Shown: positions 41,128 through 50,512 of the stretch, piece after piece
Position numbering within the stretch: the stretch's first letter is position 1
How the letters are laid out: each line of letters starts with the position of its first letter
From: Streptomyces sp. NBC_00691
GTDB lineage: Bacteria > Actinomycetota > Actinomycetes > Streptomycetales > Streptomycetaceae
Length of the DNA stretch: 64,000 bases
Assembly (NCBI RefSeq): GCF_036226665.1
Contig: NZ_CP109007.1
Coordinates: forward strand, 4,628,501-4,692,500
Reading direction: 5' to 3'
Program-made: the position numbers and the translations under genes
Notes under the pieces: generated by a model
What the model was told of the DNA's origin: nothing
The model's input: only the letters and a program-made list of their open reading frames with translations
Database searches by the model: none

Positions 41128-43116
41128 GATGTTCCGCCAGACCTGCTCGCTCTGGCCGGAGCCGCAGGTGTACGTCATGGCGAACGACCCGGCCGTCAGG
41201 CACCGCCCGTCGCTCGCGTTCCTGAACATCCGCCCGGCGGACGTCGAGGAGACGACCTTCCAGGACTGGGCCGAGGAGCCGGTGCACGCGGCGGTGGTGA
41301 CGGTGGTGTTCCCCGCCGGCTGGAGGCAGCGGCCGGAATGCCGGTTCTTCAGCCGGAACGTGCCGTCGGCGCCGGGCGAGTAGGTCCAGGAGAACCAGTA
41401 CGTGCTGCCGCCGTTGCCCGTCGATCCGCACGCTGCGGACGTGACGAGATCGCCGAAGCCCGCGTTGTACTCCGCCAGGCAGTTGCCGGTGGTCGCGTTC
41501 TCCAGCGAGTACGTTCCCGAGGGAGTGCCGCCGCCGGAGGCCGGCGGCGGCGCGGGCTTCGTCGTCCGCGGCGGCTGCGTGGCCGGAGGAGGGGTCGTGG
41601 TGCCGCCACCGCCGGGGGTCGTCGGGTTCGAGCCGCCACCGGAAGGATCGACGGATCCACCGCCGGAGCCGCTGCCGGAACCACCACCACCCCCCGGCCG
41701 GGTGCCGGTACCGCCGACGACACCACCGCCCCCCGCGCCGCCCCCCGCGCCGCCGTCGGCGGGCGGGGGAGCGCCGGGCGAGGACGCAGGCGGCTTGGAC
41801 GACGGCGGCTCGGAGCCGGGCGGGGTCGTGGCGGAAGGCGAGCCGGGCGCGGTCGGCGGCAGCGCCACGTTCGCCGGCTGCGAGGCCACGGCGGACGGCG
41901 ACGACGCGGGCCCGGGGCCCGCGCCGAGCTGACCCACCTGGTACGGGCCGAGGGCCACGGTCAGGGTCGTGCCGGCCGCCACGACGACGGGCACGGCGAA
42001 CATGACGAGCCGGTTGCGCCGCTTCTCCCGCGGCCCGCGCGCACCGGAACCCGTGACGGCGAGGGGATCGGGAGCGGCGGTGGAAGGTTCCTTCGCGCCC
42101 GCCTGCGGAGTGAGGGAGGCGGTGGCGACGTCCTCGGCGGGCTCGGCCTTCGCGAGCTTCGCCAGGTGCCCGGCGGTCGGCGCCCCGGCGGCGAAGGCGG
42201 CCCGCTCGGCTATGCGCTCGCCGACGGCGGAGGGCCAGAGGGCGCCCGCGGCGCGCTCGCTCGTGAGCTCGACGAGCGCGGGGGCCGTGGGCCGGTCCGC
42301 CGGGTCCTTGGCGAGGCAGGTGCGGATGAGGTCGGCGAGTTCGGGCTCGGTCTCCGTGAGGCGGCCGAACTCGGGCTCGGCGTGGACGACGCGGTAGAGC
42401 AGATCGGGCCCGGAGCCGTCGCCGAAGGGCGGTCGGCCGTTCGCCGCGTAGAGGAGCAGGCTGCCGAGGGCGAAGACATCGGCGGCGCCGGTGAGCCTGC
42501 GGTCGGCGACGGCCTGCTCGGGGGCCATGTAGGCGGGGGTGCCGATGACCATGCCGGTCTTCGTGAGCCGGCTCTGGTCGGCGGCGCGCGCGACGCCGAA
42601 GTCGATGAGGGAGAGGCCCGAGGAGGTGAGCATGACGTTGGAGGGCTTGAGGTCGCGGTGCACCATGTCGGCGCCGTGGACCACACCGAGCCCGGCCGCG
42701 GCCTCACGGAGGAGCCGCCAGAGGGCGGCGCCGGGAAGCGGGCCGCCGTGCAGCCGGATCGCTTCGTTGAGGGTGATGCCCGGGATGTACTCGGTGGCGA
42801 ACCACGGTGGTCTGGCCGTGCGGTCGCTGGCGAGCAGCTTGGTGTTGGCACCGGCCGGGAGCCGGGCCAGGTTGTCGAGCTCGTGTCCGAAGTGACTGAG
42901 GAAGTCGGCGTCCTCGGCGAGCACCGGAAGAACCCGCTTCACGGCGGCGAACTTCCCGGGCACGGCGCCGAGATAGACCCTCCCCATCCCCCCGGACCCG
43001 AGGACACCGAGCAGCCTGAACGCGCCGATCTGCCGGGGATCACCCGGTTCCAGCGGCATGGCCCCGCTGCCGTCAAGACTGCCCGCATTCGGATTGTTTT
43101 CCAGTTCCCCCTGCAT
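41116..43116 (-). CDS. Receptor-like Ser/Thr protein kinase with ricin-type lectin domain
   Basis: Protein of 666 residues. Kinase domain at about 30-280: GSGGMGRVYLG (P-loop), AAVKRV (Lys), HRDLKPSNVM (catalytic loop), DFGVA, MAPEQ. One transmembrane helix (LVMFAVPVVVAAGTTLTVAL) is near 375. A Pro/Gly/Ser/Thr linker follows, then from ~530 a ricin-type beta-trefoil with three repeats ending in QxW-like motifs (CLAEYNAG, CLQPAGN, CLTAGS). The external part lacks PASTA repeats and should bind sugar, so the kinase may sense cell-wall or environmental glycans. Confidence 0.92.
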   Translation of the reverse strand: MQGELENNPNAGSLDGSGAMPLEPGDPRQIGAFRLLGVLGSGGMGRVYLGAVPGKFAAVKRVLPVLAEDADFLSHFGHELDNLARLPAGANTKLLASDRTARPPWFATEYIPGITLNEAIRLHGGPLPGAALWRLLREAAAGLGVVHGADMVHRDLKPSNVMLTSSGLSLIDFGVARAADQSRLTKTGMVIGTPAYMAPEQAVADRRLTGAADVFALGSLLLYAANGRPPFGDGSGPDLLYRVVHAEPEFGRLTETEPELADLIRTCLAKDPADRPTAPALVELTSERAAGALWPSAVGERIAERAAFAAGAPTAGHLAKLAKAEPAEDVATASLTPQAGAKEPSTAAPDPLAVTGSGARGPREKRRNRLVMFAVPVVVAAGTTLTVALGPYQVGQLGAGPGPASSPSAVASQPANVALPPTAPGSPSATTPPGSEPPSSKPPASSPGAPPPADGGAGGGAGGGGVVGGTGTRPGGGGGSGSGSGGGSVDPSGGGSNPTTPGGGGTTTPPPATQPPRTTKPAPPPASGGGTPSGTYSLENATTGNCLAEYNAGFGDLVTSAACGSTGNGGSTYWFSWTYSPGADGTFRLKNRHSGRCLQPAGNTTVTTAACTGSSAQSWKVVSSTSAGRMFRNASDGRCLTAGSFAMTYTCGSGQSEQVWRNISAL

Positions 43117-43214
43117 GGGCCACACAGTAGCCGAGCCCTCTGTCGATCTGAATGGCGGTCAGACGGCGAGGGCCCGGCGTCAACTGCAGCCTCTGATAAC
43201 GCAGTTCCGGTGCG

Positions 43215-45464
43215 TCAGAAGACGGCGATGTCCCCGGCGCTTCCGGGGGTGTAGGCATTCCGGCGGGGCTTGAACGGCTCGCGCCAGTCACCGGTGCTCT
43301 CGTACAGGTAGCCGCCCTCACCCCCGTAGGCCCCCGGGTCGGGGAAGGACACGACCAGGTCGGCTCGGCCGTCGCGGGTCACGTCGCCGAGGGTGATGAA
43401 CCGGGAGTACTCGTTCCAGCCGCCGCCGATCCTCACCCGGGAGGCGAAGGTGCCGTCGCCCTTGCCGAGGTACAGCCAGAGGACACCGGCCCCGTCACGG
43501 GCGACGAGGTCTCCGGCGGGCGCTCCGGCGAGGTTTCCGGTGGCGGCGATCTGGTTGTAGACGCCCCAGCCACCGCCGATCTTCTTACGGCCACCGAGCG
43601 GGGCGTCGATGTTCCCGGTGCCGGGGTACAGCCAGAGGTCGCCCGACCTGTCGGCGGCCAGGAGGTCGGGCTTTCCGTCCCCGGTCACGTCGGAAGTGCC
43701 GCTGATCTTGTCGTAGACACCCCAGTTCGTGCCGATCCTCTTGCGGCCGCCGAGCTGGGCGGGGACGTTCCTGTCACCGGGATAGAGCCACAGACCGCCG
43801 CTCCTGTCCCGGGTGACGACATCGGGTTCGGCGGTGCCGCCGAGATCGCCGGGGACCGTGAAACGGTCGTAGATGTTCCACCCCGTCCCCCGCACCTCGT
43901 GCGCGGAGTCACCCCACGTGACCCAGCCCGCGGACGGGGAGTGGTCACCGTCCGCCGACCGCAGGACACCCTTGTCGTCCACCATGAGCGGGTCGGCAGA
44001 CCCGTTGTCGCTGAAATCGTGCGGGTGAGGCCTGCGGGTGACGGTGAAGGTGCCCTTCTGCTCCGCCGGGGGACCCACGCCGTCGAGCGGGGAGACGCTG
44101 GTGCACCACGTCCACGTGCCGTTCCGTGCCGCGCCGGACGAGAGCCAACCCCCGTCGGGGTAGCGGAAACTGCCCTCCCAGGTCATGGTCACGCTTCCGG
44201 CACCGGCCGTGGAACCGCTCGCGCTCCAGGCGGATGACCCGAAGTCCCCGCAATACGCGTTGTCGCCGGGAACAAGGGAGAGCCGGACCGTGGCCGCCCT
44301 GCTCACGTCGATGGTGAACGGGACCACGCCCCGGTTCTTGTCGAGGTCCAGCACCTGCGGAATGTTGTGCCCCCTCACCACGACCCCGGTCGGCTCGCCG
44401 GTGCGGGCCACGAGCTGCCGGGTGATGTCGCCGTCGGCGTCGGCGGCGACCCGGTACAGCCCTTCGCCTTCGCCCTCCGCCAGGGAGCCGCCGCGCACCA
44501 GGAGGGTGCCGTCCGGGGCGGTGGCCAGACTCGTCGCGTGGGTCAGGATCTGCTTCGCGGGTTCGGTGGCCAGGGACTTGGCGTCGAAGGCCGACTGGGC
44601 GTTCCGCCGGGTCTCGTGGACCAGCCAGGAGCCGGTCAGCCCGATGTCGACGCGTCCGTAGGGGTTGGCGGCGAAGCGCTGGACCGCACCGGTCGACCGG
44701 TCGGTGACGACCACCTCCTGGTAGTCGGTCCGCTGGCGTTCGACCCAGGCCACGTGGGTGGCGGAGAGGGCGGCGGTCGGGGAGTCGGCCGAAGGACGCG
44801 GGTTCTCGTACGTCTCGGTGACCGTGCTCGTCGCGAGGTCGATCACCGCGAGGCGGGACTTGCCGTCGGCCTGGAAGCCGACCAGCGCCGTGCCCTTCAC
44901 GGCCGACACCAGGGTGAACGAACCCGAGCCGGCGGGCAGTCCGGTGACGGGACGGTTCGACACCGCGCCGTCGGCGGCGGAGCCCACCAGATGCGGTTCC
45001 ACGGCCCCGGTGGGGGTGGTCACGCTGGTGAGGACGGTCGCGCCGACCGCGCCGAAGGCGGTGTGGACGCCGTCGGTGAGCGCCTTGAGGTCGATGGCGA
45101 CGGGGGCCGCGCCGGAGGCCATGTCCTGGACGTGCAGGACGCGGTCACCGGTGGTGGTGACCAGGATGTCGGAGGCGCCGGCCAGGACGGGAGCCTGGGA
45201 GGCGACGACGGAGGAGGCGCCGTCCGCAAGGCGGGTCCAGCGGTACCCACCGGCGGTGTTCCTGCTGAGGAAGCCGGTGGCACCGGCGCTGACGATCTCG
45301 GAGCCGAGAGGGAACGGGATCACCTCCGCGGGCGCGGCGGGCGCGGAGACGGTGGTGGCGGCGAGCGCGGCGGGAGCCGCCGCCAGGGTTCCGGCGGTGA
45401 CGGCGAGGGCGGCGGTGACCGCTGCGGTCAGACGACGGGAGCGGGCGGGTCGTACGGGGGACAA
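43215..45464 (-). CDS. Secreted FG-GAP/VCBS-repeat protein, paralogue A
   Basis: Protein of 749 residues with a TTG start, supported by GGAAGGAA 6 nt upstream. Signal peptide to about residue 37 (AAVTAALAVTAGTLAAAPAA). Residues 45-380 are a beta-propeller-like region with DRSTGAVQRF-type strands. At 385-500 is an Ig-like FlgD-type module ending in WTWCTSVSPLDGVGPP. From ~510 there are four or more FG-GAP units (DVTGDGKPDLLAADRSGDLW, DVTRDGRADLVVS). The layout is the same as paralogues B and C. Probably extracellular; the ligand is unknown. Confidence 0.85.
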   Translation of the reverse strand: MSPVRPARSRRLTAAVTAALAVTAGTLAAAPAALAATTVSAPAAPAEVIPFPLGSEIVSAGATGFLSRNTAGGYRWTRLADGASSVVASQAPVLAGASDILVTTTGDRVLHVQDMASGAAPVAIDLKALTDGVHTAFGAVGATVLTSVTTPTGAVEPHLVGSAADGAVSNRPVTGLPAGSGSFTLVSAVKGTALVGFQADGKSRLAVIDLATSTVTETYENPRPSADSPTAALSATHVAWVERQRTDYQEVVVTDRSTGAVQRFAANPYGRVDIGLTGSWLVHETRRNAQSAFDAKSLATEPAKQILTHATSLATAPDGTLLVRGGSLAEGEGEGLYRVAADADGDITRQLVARTGEPTGVVVRGHNIPQVLDLDKNRGVVPFTIDVSRAATVRLSLVPGDNAYCGDFGSSAWSASGSTAGAGSVTMTWEGSFRYPDGGWLSSGAARNGTWTWCTSVSPLDGVGPPAEQKGTFTVTRRPHPHDFSDNGSADPLMVDDKGVLRSADGDHSPSAGWVTWGDSAHEVRGTGWNIYDRFTVPGDLGGTAEPDVVTRDRSGGLWLYPGDRNVPAQLGGRKRIGTNWGVYDKISGTSDVTGDGKPDLLAADRSGDLWLYPGTGNIDAPLGGRKKIGGGWGVYNQIAATGNLAGAPAGDLVARDGAGVLWLYLGKGDGTFASRVRIGGGWNEYSRFITLGDVTRDGRADLVVSFPDPGAYGGEGGYLYESTGDWREPFKPRRNAYTPGSAGDIAVF

Positions 45465-45533
45465 GGTCGGTTCCTTCCAGAAGGCCGGTCACGGGCGACC
45501 GCCGGACCTGCGGACCGCGCGTCAGGACGCGTG

Positions 45534-47687
45534 TCAGGAGTAGTCGTCGAACTTCGCGGTCTCGCCCGCGTAGAGCGGTTCGGGGTTCTCGGTGGTGAGC
45601 GGCCAGTCCCACGAATCCGTGGCGGTGTGCGAGCTCGTGCCGGCCGGACCGATGCCGAGCAGGTTGTTCGGGAGCCCGGGGTGGAGGGGGCCGACGGCGA
45701 CGAGATGGGTGAACTTGTTCCAGCCGTCGCGGATCCTGGTCCGTGGGGCGAACGTGCCGTCGCCCTTGCCGAGGTACGACCAGAGGACGCCGGCGCCGTC
45801 GACGGCGACGAGGTCTCCGGCCGGGGCTCCGGCGAGGTTTCCGGTGGCGACGATCTTGTTGTAGACGCCCCAGCCGCTGCCGATCTTCTTCCGGTCGGCG
45901 AGCGGGGCGTTGACGTTCCCGGTGGCGGGGTAGAGCCAGAGGCCGCCGGACCTGTCGGTGGCGAGCACATCGGCCCTGCCGTCGCCGGTCAGGTCACTGC
46001 CGCCGGTGATCTTGTCGTAGATCCCCCAGCCGGTCCCGATCCTCGCCCTGCCCGTGAAGCCGCCGTCCCCCTTGCCCCGGTAGAACCAGAGCGCACCGGC
46101 CTTGTCCCGGGCCAGCAGATCGCCGACGGAGGAGCCCGCGAGGTCGCCGGTCGCCTCGATCCGGTCGTACACCTGCCAGCCGCCGCCCAGCAGGGTGCGC
46201 CGCAGGGGCTTCAACGTGCCGTTCGTGAGGTACGTGTCGTCGCGCCACAGCCGGCCGGCGGCGTCCCGGGCGAGGACGTCCGGCGAACCGTCGTCATTGA
46301 AGTCGTGCGGGGAAGCGGAGCGGGAGAAGACGAACGCACCCGAGGTACGGAGGGCTGCGCCGATGCCGTTGAGCGGCGTGGCGGTCATCTCCCACGTGTA
46401 GGCGCCCTTGGGGCCGGGTGCGCTGTCCAGGTTGCCGTTCCACTGGTAGTACAGGCCGTACGGGTTCCCGTGACGCAGGGTCAGACCCGTCGCGGTGTGA
46501 CGCAGGACGAGATCGAGACGCACGTTCTCCCGCGACAGGCGCCACTGGAACGTCGTGTTGTAGCCGTCCTTGCCGCCGAGGGCGATGGCTTCGGGGACCT
46601 TGGACTCCAGCAGGCTGAGAGCGGTGGACTCGCCGCTGCTCGCGACGAGTTCGGCGGAAGGGACGCCGTCGGAGCCGACCGAGATCCGGTAGAGACCCTC
46701 ACCGTGCGCCGCGGTGCCGCCGCGCATCAGCAGGGTCCCGTCGGGGGCGACGACCGAGGACGAGCGGTGGTCGAGCAGGCGGATCGTCCGTCCGTCCCTG
46801 ACGTGGTGCGCGGTCAGCGGGACCAGGTCGGGGGAGACGGCCCGGGCGAGGCCGAGCGGGTCCGCCGTGAGGGCCCAGTCACCGATGATCTGGACCTGGA
46901 CGCGGTCGCCCGTTCCCAGCGGCTTGGTCGTGGCCGCGCCGGTGGCCCGGTCGACGAGGACGAGTCCGTAGCGCTGGTCGGCCATCCATCGGGTGGTCGC
47001 GAGGGTGGTGGCCGAGGAAGCGACCTCGGGGCCCGGATACGGCACCGCGGTCGTGCCGGTGACGGTCCCGGTGACGGTGCCGGTGGCGACGTCCACGACG
47101 GTGTAGTTCGACGTGTCGCCGGCCTGCCGACCCCTGATCAGGACCGTCTCGGGTGTGGCCTCCACGACCGTGCCCGCGGGCACGCCCGACACCCTGCGGT
47201 CCACGATCCGGCCGCCCGAGGTACTGACCAGGTGGAAGGCGCCGTCGGACCACATGACGAGCGTCGAGCCGCTGAGCGCCAGGAAGTCGTAGACGACGCC
47301 GCGGCCGGACAGGTCGATGGTCACGGGGTCGCCGCCCCCGGCCATGTCGTGGATCCGGTAGACGTCCGGTGCCGACCGCACGACGACGACGTCCGACCTG
47401 GTGTTGCCGAGCGGGGTCCCGGTGAGCTGGGTGGTGGAGCCGTCGGAGTAGCGCGTCCAGAGGAGGTCTTGGTACTTCTCACCCTTGGTGAGGAAACCGT
47501 GCGGCCCCGCGCTGACGATCTCGCTCTTGGCGGGGAAGGACAGTGTGGCCTGCGCGTCTGCGCCGAAGACAGCGTGCGCGGTACCGGCCGCAGGGACGGC
47601 GGTCGCGGGCACGGTGGCGAACGCTCCCGCGGTCAGCGCGAGCGCGGTGGTGACGGCGGCTGCCAGGGTGCGGGCTGCACGAGGCAT
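45534..47687 (-). CDS. Secreted FG-GAP/VCBS-repeat protein, paralogue B
   Basis: Protein of 717 residues. ATG 47687 has GGGGGA at the right distance; the longer open frame to 47741 is rejected. Signal peptide TLAAAVTTALALTAGAFATV. Domain order as in paralogue A: N-terminal propeller-like region, FlgD-type Ig module (YTWEMTATPLNGIGAALRTS), then FG-GAP units with DLTGDGRADVLATDRSGGLW. It directly precedes paralogue A in the same direction (69 bp gap), so the two look like a tandem duplication. The long inverted repeat lies upstream. Confidence 0.85.
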   Translation of the reverse strand: MPRAARTLAAAVTTALALTAGAFATVPATAVPAAGTAHAVFGADAQATLSFPAKSEIVSAGPHGFLTKGEKYQDLLWTRYSDGSTTQLTGTPLGNTRSDVVVVRSAPDVYRIHDMAGGGDPVTIDLSGRGVVYDFLALSGSTLVMWSDGAFHLVSTSGGRIVDRRVSGVPAGTVVEATPETVLIRGRQAGDTSNYTVVDVATGTVTGTVTGTTAVPYPGPEVASSATTLATTRWMADQRYGLVLVDRATGAATTKPLGTGDRVQVQIIGDWALTADPLGLARAVSPDLVPLTAHHVRDGRTIRLLDHRSSSVVAPDGTLLMRGGTAAHGEGLYRISVGSDGVPSAELVASSGESTALSLLESKVPEAIALGGKDGYNTTFQWRLSRENVRLDLVLRHTATGLTLRHGNPYGLYYQWNGNLDSAPGPKGAYTWEMTATPLNGIGAALRTSGAFVFSRSASPHDFNDDGSPDVLARDAAGRLWRDDTYLTNGTLKPLRRTLLGGGWQVYDRIEATGDLAGSSVGDLLARDKAGALWFYRGKGDGGFTGRARIGTGWGIYDKITGGSDLTGDGRADVLATDRSGGLWLYPATGNVNAPLADRKKIGSGWGVYNKIVATGNLAGAPAGDLVAVDGAGVLWSYLGKGDGTFAPRTRIRDGWNKFTHLVAVGPLHPGLPNNLLGIGPAGTSSHTATDSWDWPLTTENPEPLYAGETAKFDDYS

Positions 47688-47851
47688 GGTGGTATCCCCC
47701 CGATTGTCGAGATTGCGGGCGCTTCGCGCGCCGCACCTCAAGAGACCTACGAGCAGTCAGGGGGGTTGTACGGGAACCAACTTGAGTTCGAATGGGGGGT
47801 GAACGGGGTGGGGTGTCGGGGGTGGGCCGGGTTCGTGGGTCTCGGGTGCGG

Positions 47852-47981
47852 CCGCCCTCTTTCCGAGTGTGGCGTCCTGCACCGCCGGGTCAAGGGCGCT
47901 CCTTCGTCGCGTCGCTGCGCGATGGGCTGTGCCCACCCTTGACCCGGCGGCGCAGGCCGCCTTTTCACACTCGGAGGGCGG
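47852..47981 (+). repeat. Hairpin element in the left arm
   Basis: Terminal inverted repeats CCGCCCTC/GGGCGG plus TCCGAGTGTG/CACACTCGGA, and an inner pair GGGTCAAGGG (47887-47896) with CCCTTGACCC (47936-47945). About 130 bp, MITE-like size. Confidence 0.7.
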
Positions 47982-48535
47982 CCGGGGGCGGGGCCGCGCG
48001 GGGGTCCGGGTAGTGGCCGGGGTCGGCGTGGGCGGGTGCCAGCCGGTGGGGTGGGGCTGGGTTCGCGGCGGGGCGGGGCGGGCCGCTTTCCCTTGCTTCG
48101 GGGTGCGCGGTCGTTGAATGGGGCAGCCCGGCGGCGCTTAGCGGCTGCCCGTCGTCGTCGGGTGGGGATTCAGGCCCCGCTGGTCGCTGTGCGTGGGTGG
48201 TGGGAGCGGTGGGCGAGAGTTTCCTGCACTTTCATCGCCCGATAAGAGCGATTCACCCCATTCGCCCTTCCCTCCCGGGTGAGTTACTCGGAGTAATGTC
48301 GAGTTACTCACGCCCCGACCCGCCGGGAGTGACCAGCGGGGCTTGAAGCCCCGCCATCAACCGGCTTTTCGTCGCTGAGCGCCGCCCGGCCGCCCCATTC
48401 AACGACCGCGCACCCCGAACCCACCGGCGGATCCCCACTCGCCCCGGCCGCGAACCCAGCCCCACCCCACCGGCCCCACGCCCGCCCACGGTGAGTGGCC
48501 ACTGCCCGGGGCCCGGCGTGGACCCGGCCCCCGGA

Positions 48536-48671
48536 CCGCCCTCCGAGAGTGTCTTCGCTTCTGGAGGTGGTGGGTCAAGGGTGGAGCGCAGCGGAATCGG
48601 CGAAGCCGACGCGACCGCAGGGAGCGCCCTTGACGCGCCGCCGGAAGGAGCGACTCTCGGAGAGAGGGCGG
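48536..48671 (-). repeat. Hairpin element in the right arm
   Basis: Reverse-oriented counterpart of the 47852-47981 element. Outer stem CCGCCCTC with GAGGGCGG plus CCGAGAGT with ACTCTCGG, inner stem GTCAAGGG (48574-48581) with CCCTTGAC (48627-48634). Stem bases differ from the left copy on both sides, so pairing is kept. Confidence 0.7.
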
Positions 48672-48741
48672 TCCCACCCGCCACTCACCCACCCGGCCCG
48701 CCCTGAGAGACCGGCCCGAGGCGGCCGGCGCACGCTGTGGA

Positions 48742-49293
48742 TCACACCCCGACCGCTCCGTCGATCCGTTCGCGGATCAGGTCGGCGTGACCGTTGTGAC
48801 GGGCGTACTCCTCGATCATGTGGATGAGCACCCAGCGCAGGGAGACCGTCCCCCGCCACGCGTCGTACCCCTCGGCGTCGAGGCGCGGAGCCTCGGCCAC
48901 GAAGGCCTCCGCGAAGGCGACTTCGGCCTCCCAGGCCGCCCAGGACTCCGCGACGGTCCCGGGCTCGGGGTCGGAGCCGTCGAAGTCGCCCTCGGGGGCT
49001 TCGACGGAGGAGAAACGCAGTTCGACGTCGTGCCCGGCGAGCACGGACCGGAACCAGCGGCGCTCCACGTCGGCGAGGTGCCGCACGAGGCCGAGCAGGG
49101 ACAGTGAGGAAGGCGGCACCGAGCGCACGGCCAACTCCGCCGTCAGCCCGGAGCACTTCAGTTTCAGCGTGGCTCGCTGGGCGTCCAGCATGGCCACGAG
49201 CATGGTCTTCTCGTCGCCCGTCGCAGGCCCGCCGAAACGGTGCCCGCTCTCGGCGCCGCTGAACAGTTCGATCCGTCGGTCGGGAATCTTCAT
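48742..49293 (-). CDS. DinB/DUF664 family protein (mycothiol-transferase-like) 1
   Basis: Protein of 183 residues. The DinB four-helix bundle shows LVAMLDAQRATLKLKCSGLT, then SLLGLVRHLADVERRWFRSV (first metal His) and LIHMIEEYARHNGHADLIRE (H-x3-H pair), giving the three-His metal site of DUF664 proteins, several of which are mycothiol S-transferases. It has a longer N terminus than its relative at 50006. The substrate is unknown. Confidence 0.87.
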   Translation of the reverse strand: MKIPDRRIELFSGAESGHRFGGPATGDEKTMLVAMLDAQRATLKLKCSGLTAELAVRSVPPSSLSLLGLVRHLADVERRWFRSVLAGHDVELRFSSVEAPEGDFDGSDPEPGTVAESWAAWEAEVAFAEAFVAEAPRLDAEGYDAWRGTVSLRWVLIHMIEEYARHNGHADLIRERIDGAVGV

Positions 49294-49335
49294 ACCCGCA
49301 TCATGTGCTCCGAGTGCCCGCTCCCGGAACTCCGC

Positions 49336-49995
49336 TCAGGCGTGAACTGCCCTTTCCGGCAGGCCACTTCCTCGGCCTTCCAGTGCGTCCACGATGTGGG
49401 GTGCGGCCTCCGCCAGGGTCCGGAAGTGCCGGTGGGCCCCGGGGTGCGGGGCCTCCGTGTTGACCGTCCAGACCGTCATCCCGGCCGCGAGGCCCGAGCG
49501 GACTCCGGACGGTGCGTCCTCGATCACCAGGCAGTCCGCCGGGTCCGCGCCCAGCTTCTCGGCCGCGAGCAGGTACGGCACCGGGGACGGCTTCCCCTCG
49601 GCCACCGACGCCGCGTCCACGATCAGCCCCGGCATGGGAAGGCCGGTCCGCTCGAACCGACCCCGCACCCGGTGCTCGTAGTTCGAGGTGACGAGCGCCC
49701 ATCGGCCCGCCGGAAGGGCGTTCAGCAGCTCGGCGGCCCCGTCGAAGGCCGCGTACGAGCCCGTCCGGACGTCCTCGTCCTCCAGCGCGTGCAGCAGGGC
49801 GAGGCACTCGGCCGGGTCCCGGCCCGGGACCACGGCCGCGAACGTCTCGACGGGCCGCGTCCGGAGCGCGACGGCGTACACCTCGTCCCCGTCGACGCCG
49901 TACCGCGCGGCCCACTCGTGCCAGACGCGGCGCTGGTTGGCGACGGCGTCCATGAGGGTGCCGTCGACGTCGAAGAGAACGAAGGTCCTGGTCAT
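49336..49995 (-). CDS. HAD superfamily hydrolase (subfamily IA)
   Basis: Protein of 219 residues. Motif I FVLFDVDGTLMDAV (nucleophile Asp), motif II ALVTSNYEHRV, motif III GKPSPVPYLLAAEKLG and motif IV LVIEDAPSGVRSG. The cap is helical, and length and motifs fit phosphoglycolate-, sugar-phosphate- or beta-phosphoglucomutase-like enzymes. It lies between two DinB genes, with only 10 bp to the next. Confidence 0.9.
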   Translation of the reverse strand: MTRTFVLFDVDGTLMDAVANQRRVWHEWAARYGVDGDEVYAVALRTRPVETFAAVVPGRDPAECLALLHALEDEDVRTGSYAAFDGAAELLNALPAGRWALVTSNYEHRVRGRFERTGLPMPGLIVDAASVAEGKPSPVPYLLAAEKLGADPADCLVIEDAPSGVRSGLAAGMTVWTVNTEAPHPGAHRHFRTLAEAAPHIVDALEGRGSGLPERAVHA

Positions 49996-50005
49996 GCGTC
50001 TGATG

Positions 50006-50512
50006 CTAGGACCCGGTCGTGCCGTCCACCAGCTCGCGCAGGATGTCCAGATGCCCGTTGTGGCGGGCGGTCTCCTCGACGAGGTGGAGGAGGATCCAGC
50101 GGAGGTCGACGTGCCGGCCGTCGCGGATGGCTCGCTCGGCCCGGGTGTCCAGGTCGTTCCCGGCGACGAGCTCGCGGTAGCGGGCGCTCTGTTCGGCGTA
50201 TTCGTCGAGCAGTTGCGCGAGGGGGAAGTCCACCGCGATCCGCATCTCGCGGTCGGGGTCCTCCTCGGTCCAGGGACCCTTGTCCTCCTCGCCGAGGAAG
50301 ACCATCTGGAACCAGTAGTACTCGACCCAGCGGAGGTGGTTGACCACTCCGCTCAAGGTCATCAGGGGGGAGCCCGGCAGGGGTGCCCTGCGGGCGTTCT
50401 CCGCGGAGACGCCCTCGCACTTGGCGCGGACGGTGTCCCGCGCGTAGTCGAGGAACGTGGTGAGCTGGGTGCGCTCGTCCCACGCGGACGGGGTGTCGTG
50501 GATTCTTGTCAT
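50006..50512 (-). CDS. DinB/DUF664 family protein 2
   Basis: Protein of 168 residues. TFLDYARDTVRAKCEGVSAE, then TLSGVVNHLRWVEYYWFQMV (His) and LLHLVEETARHNGHLDILRE (H-x3-H) are the metal ligands of DUF664. The start overlaps the stop of the NlpC/P60-like gene by 4 nt (ATGA), so both are co-translated. It is a paralogue of the gene at 48742. Confidence 0.88.
   Translation of the reverse strand: MTRIHDTPSAWDERTQLTTFLDYARDTVRAKCEGVSAENARRAPLPGSPLMTLSGVVNHLRWVEYYWFQMVFLGEEDKGPWTEEDPDREMRIAVDFPLAQLLDEYAEQSARYRELVAGNDLDTRAERAIRDGRHVDLRWILLHLVEETARHNGHLDILRELVDGTTGS

Larger units (their letters stand above)
47826..48703. repeat. Long inverted repeat, two ~360-bp arms, non-coding
   Basis: The left arm (about 47826-48185) and right arm (about 48331-48700) are reverse complements over most of their length. 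Three anchor pairs add to the same sum (48042-48069 with 48447-48474; 48097-48124 with 48392-48419; 48175-48185 with 48331-48341), fixing the dyad centre at 48258 with no indels between them. The first two pairs are 28 of 28 identical. The 145-bp middle (48186-48330) is not symmetric and holds two copies of GAGTTACTC (48281 and 48301). No credible gene lies inside. Confidence 0.85.
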
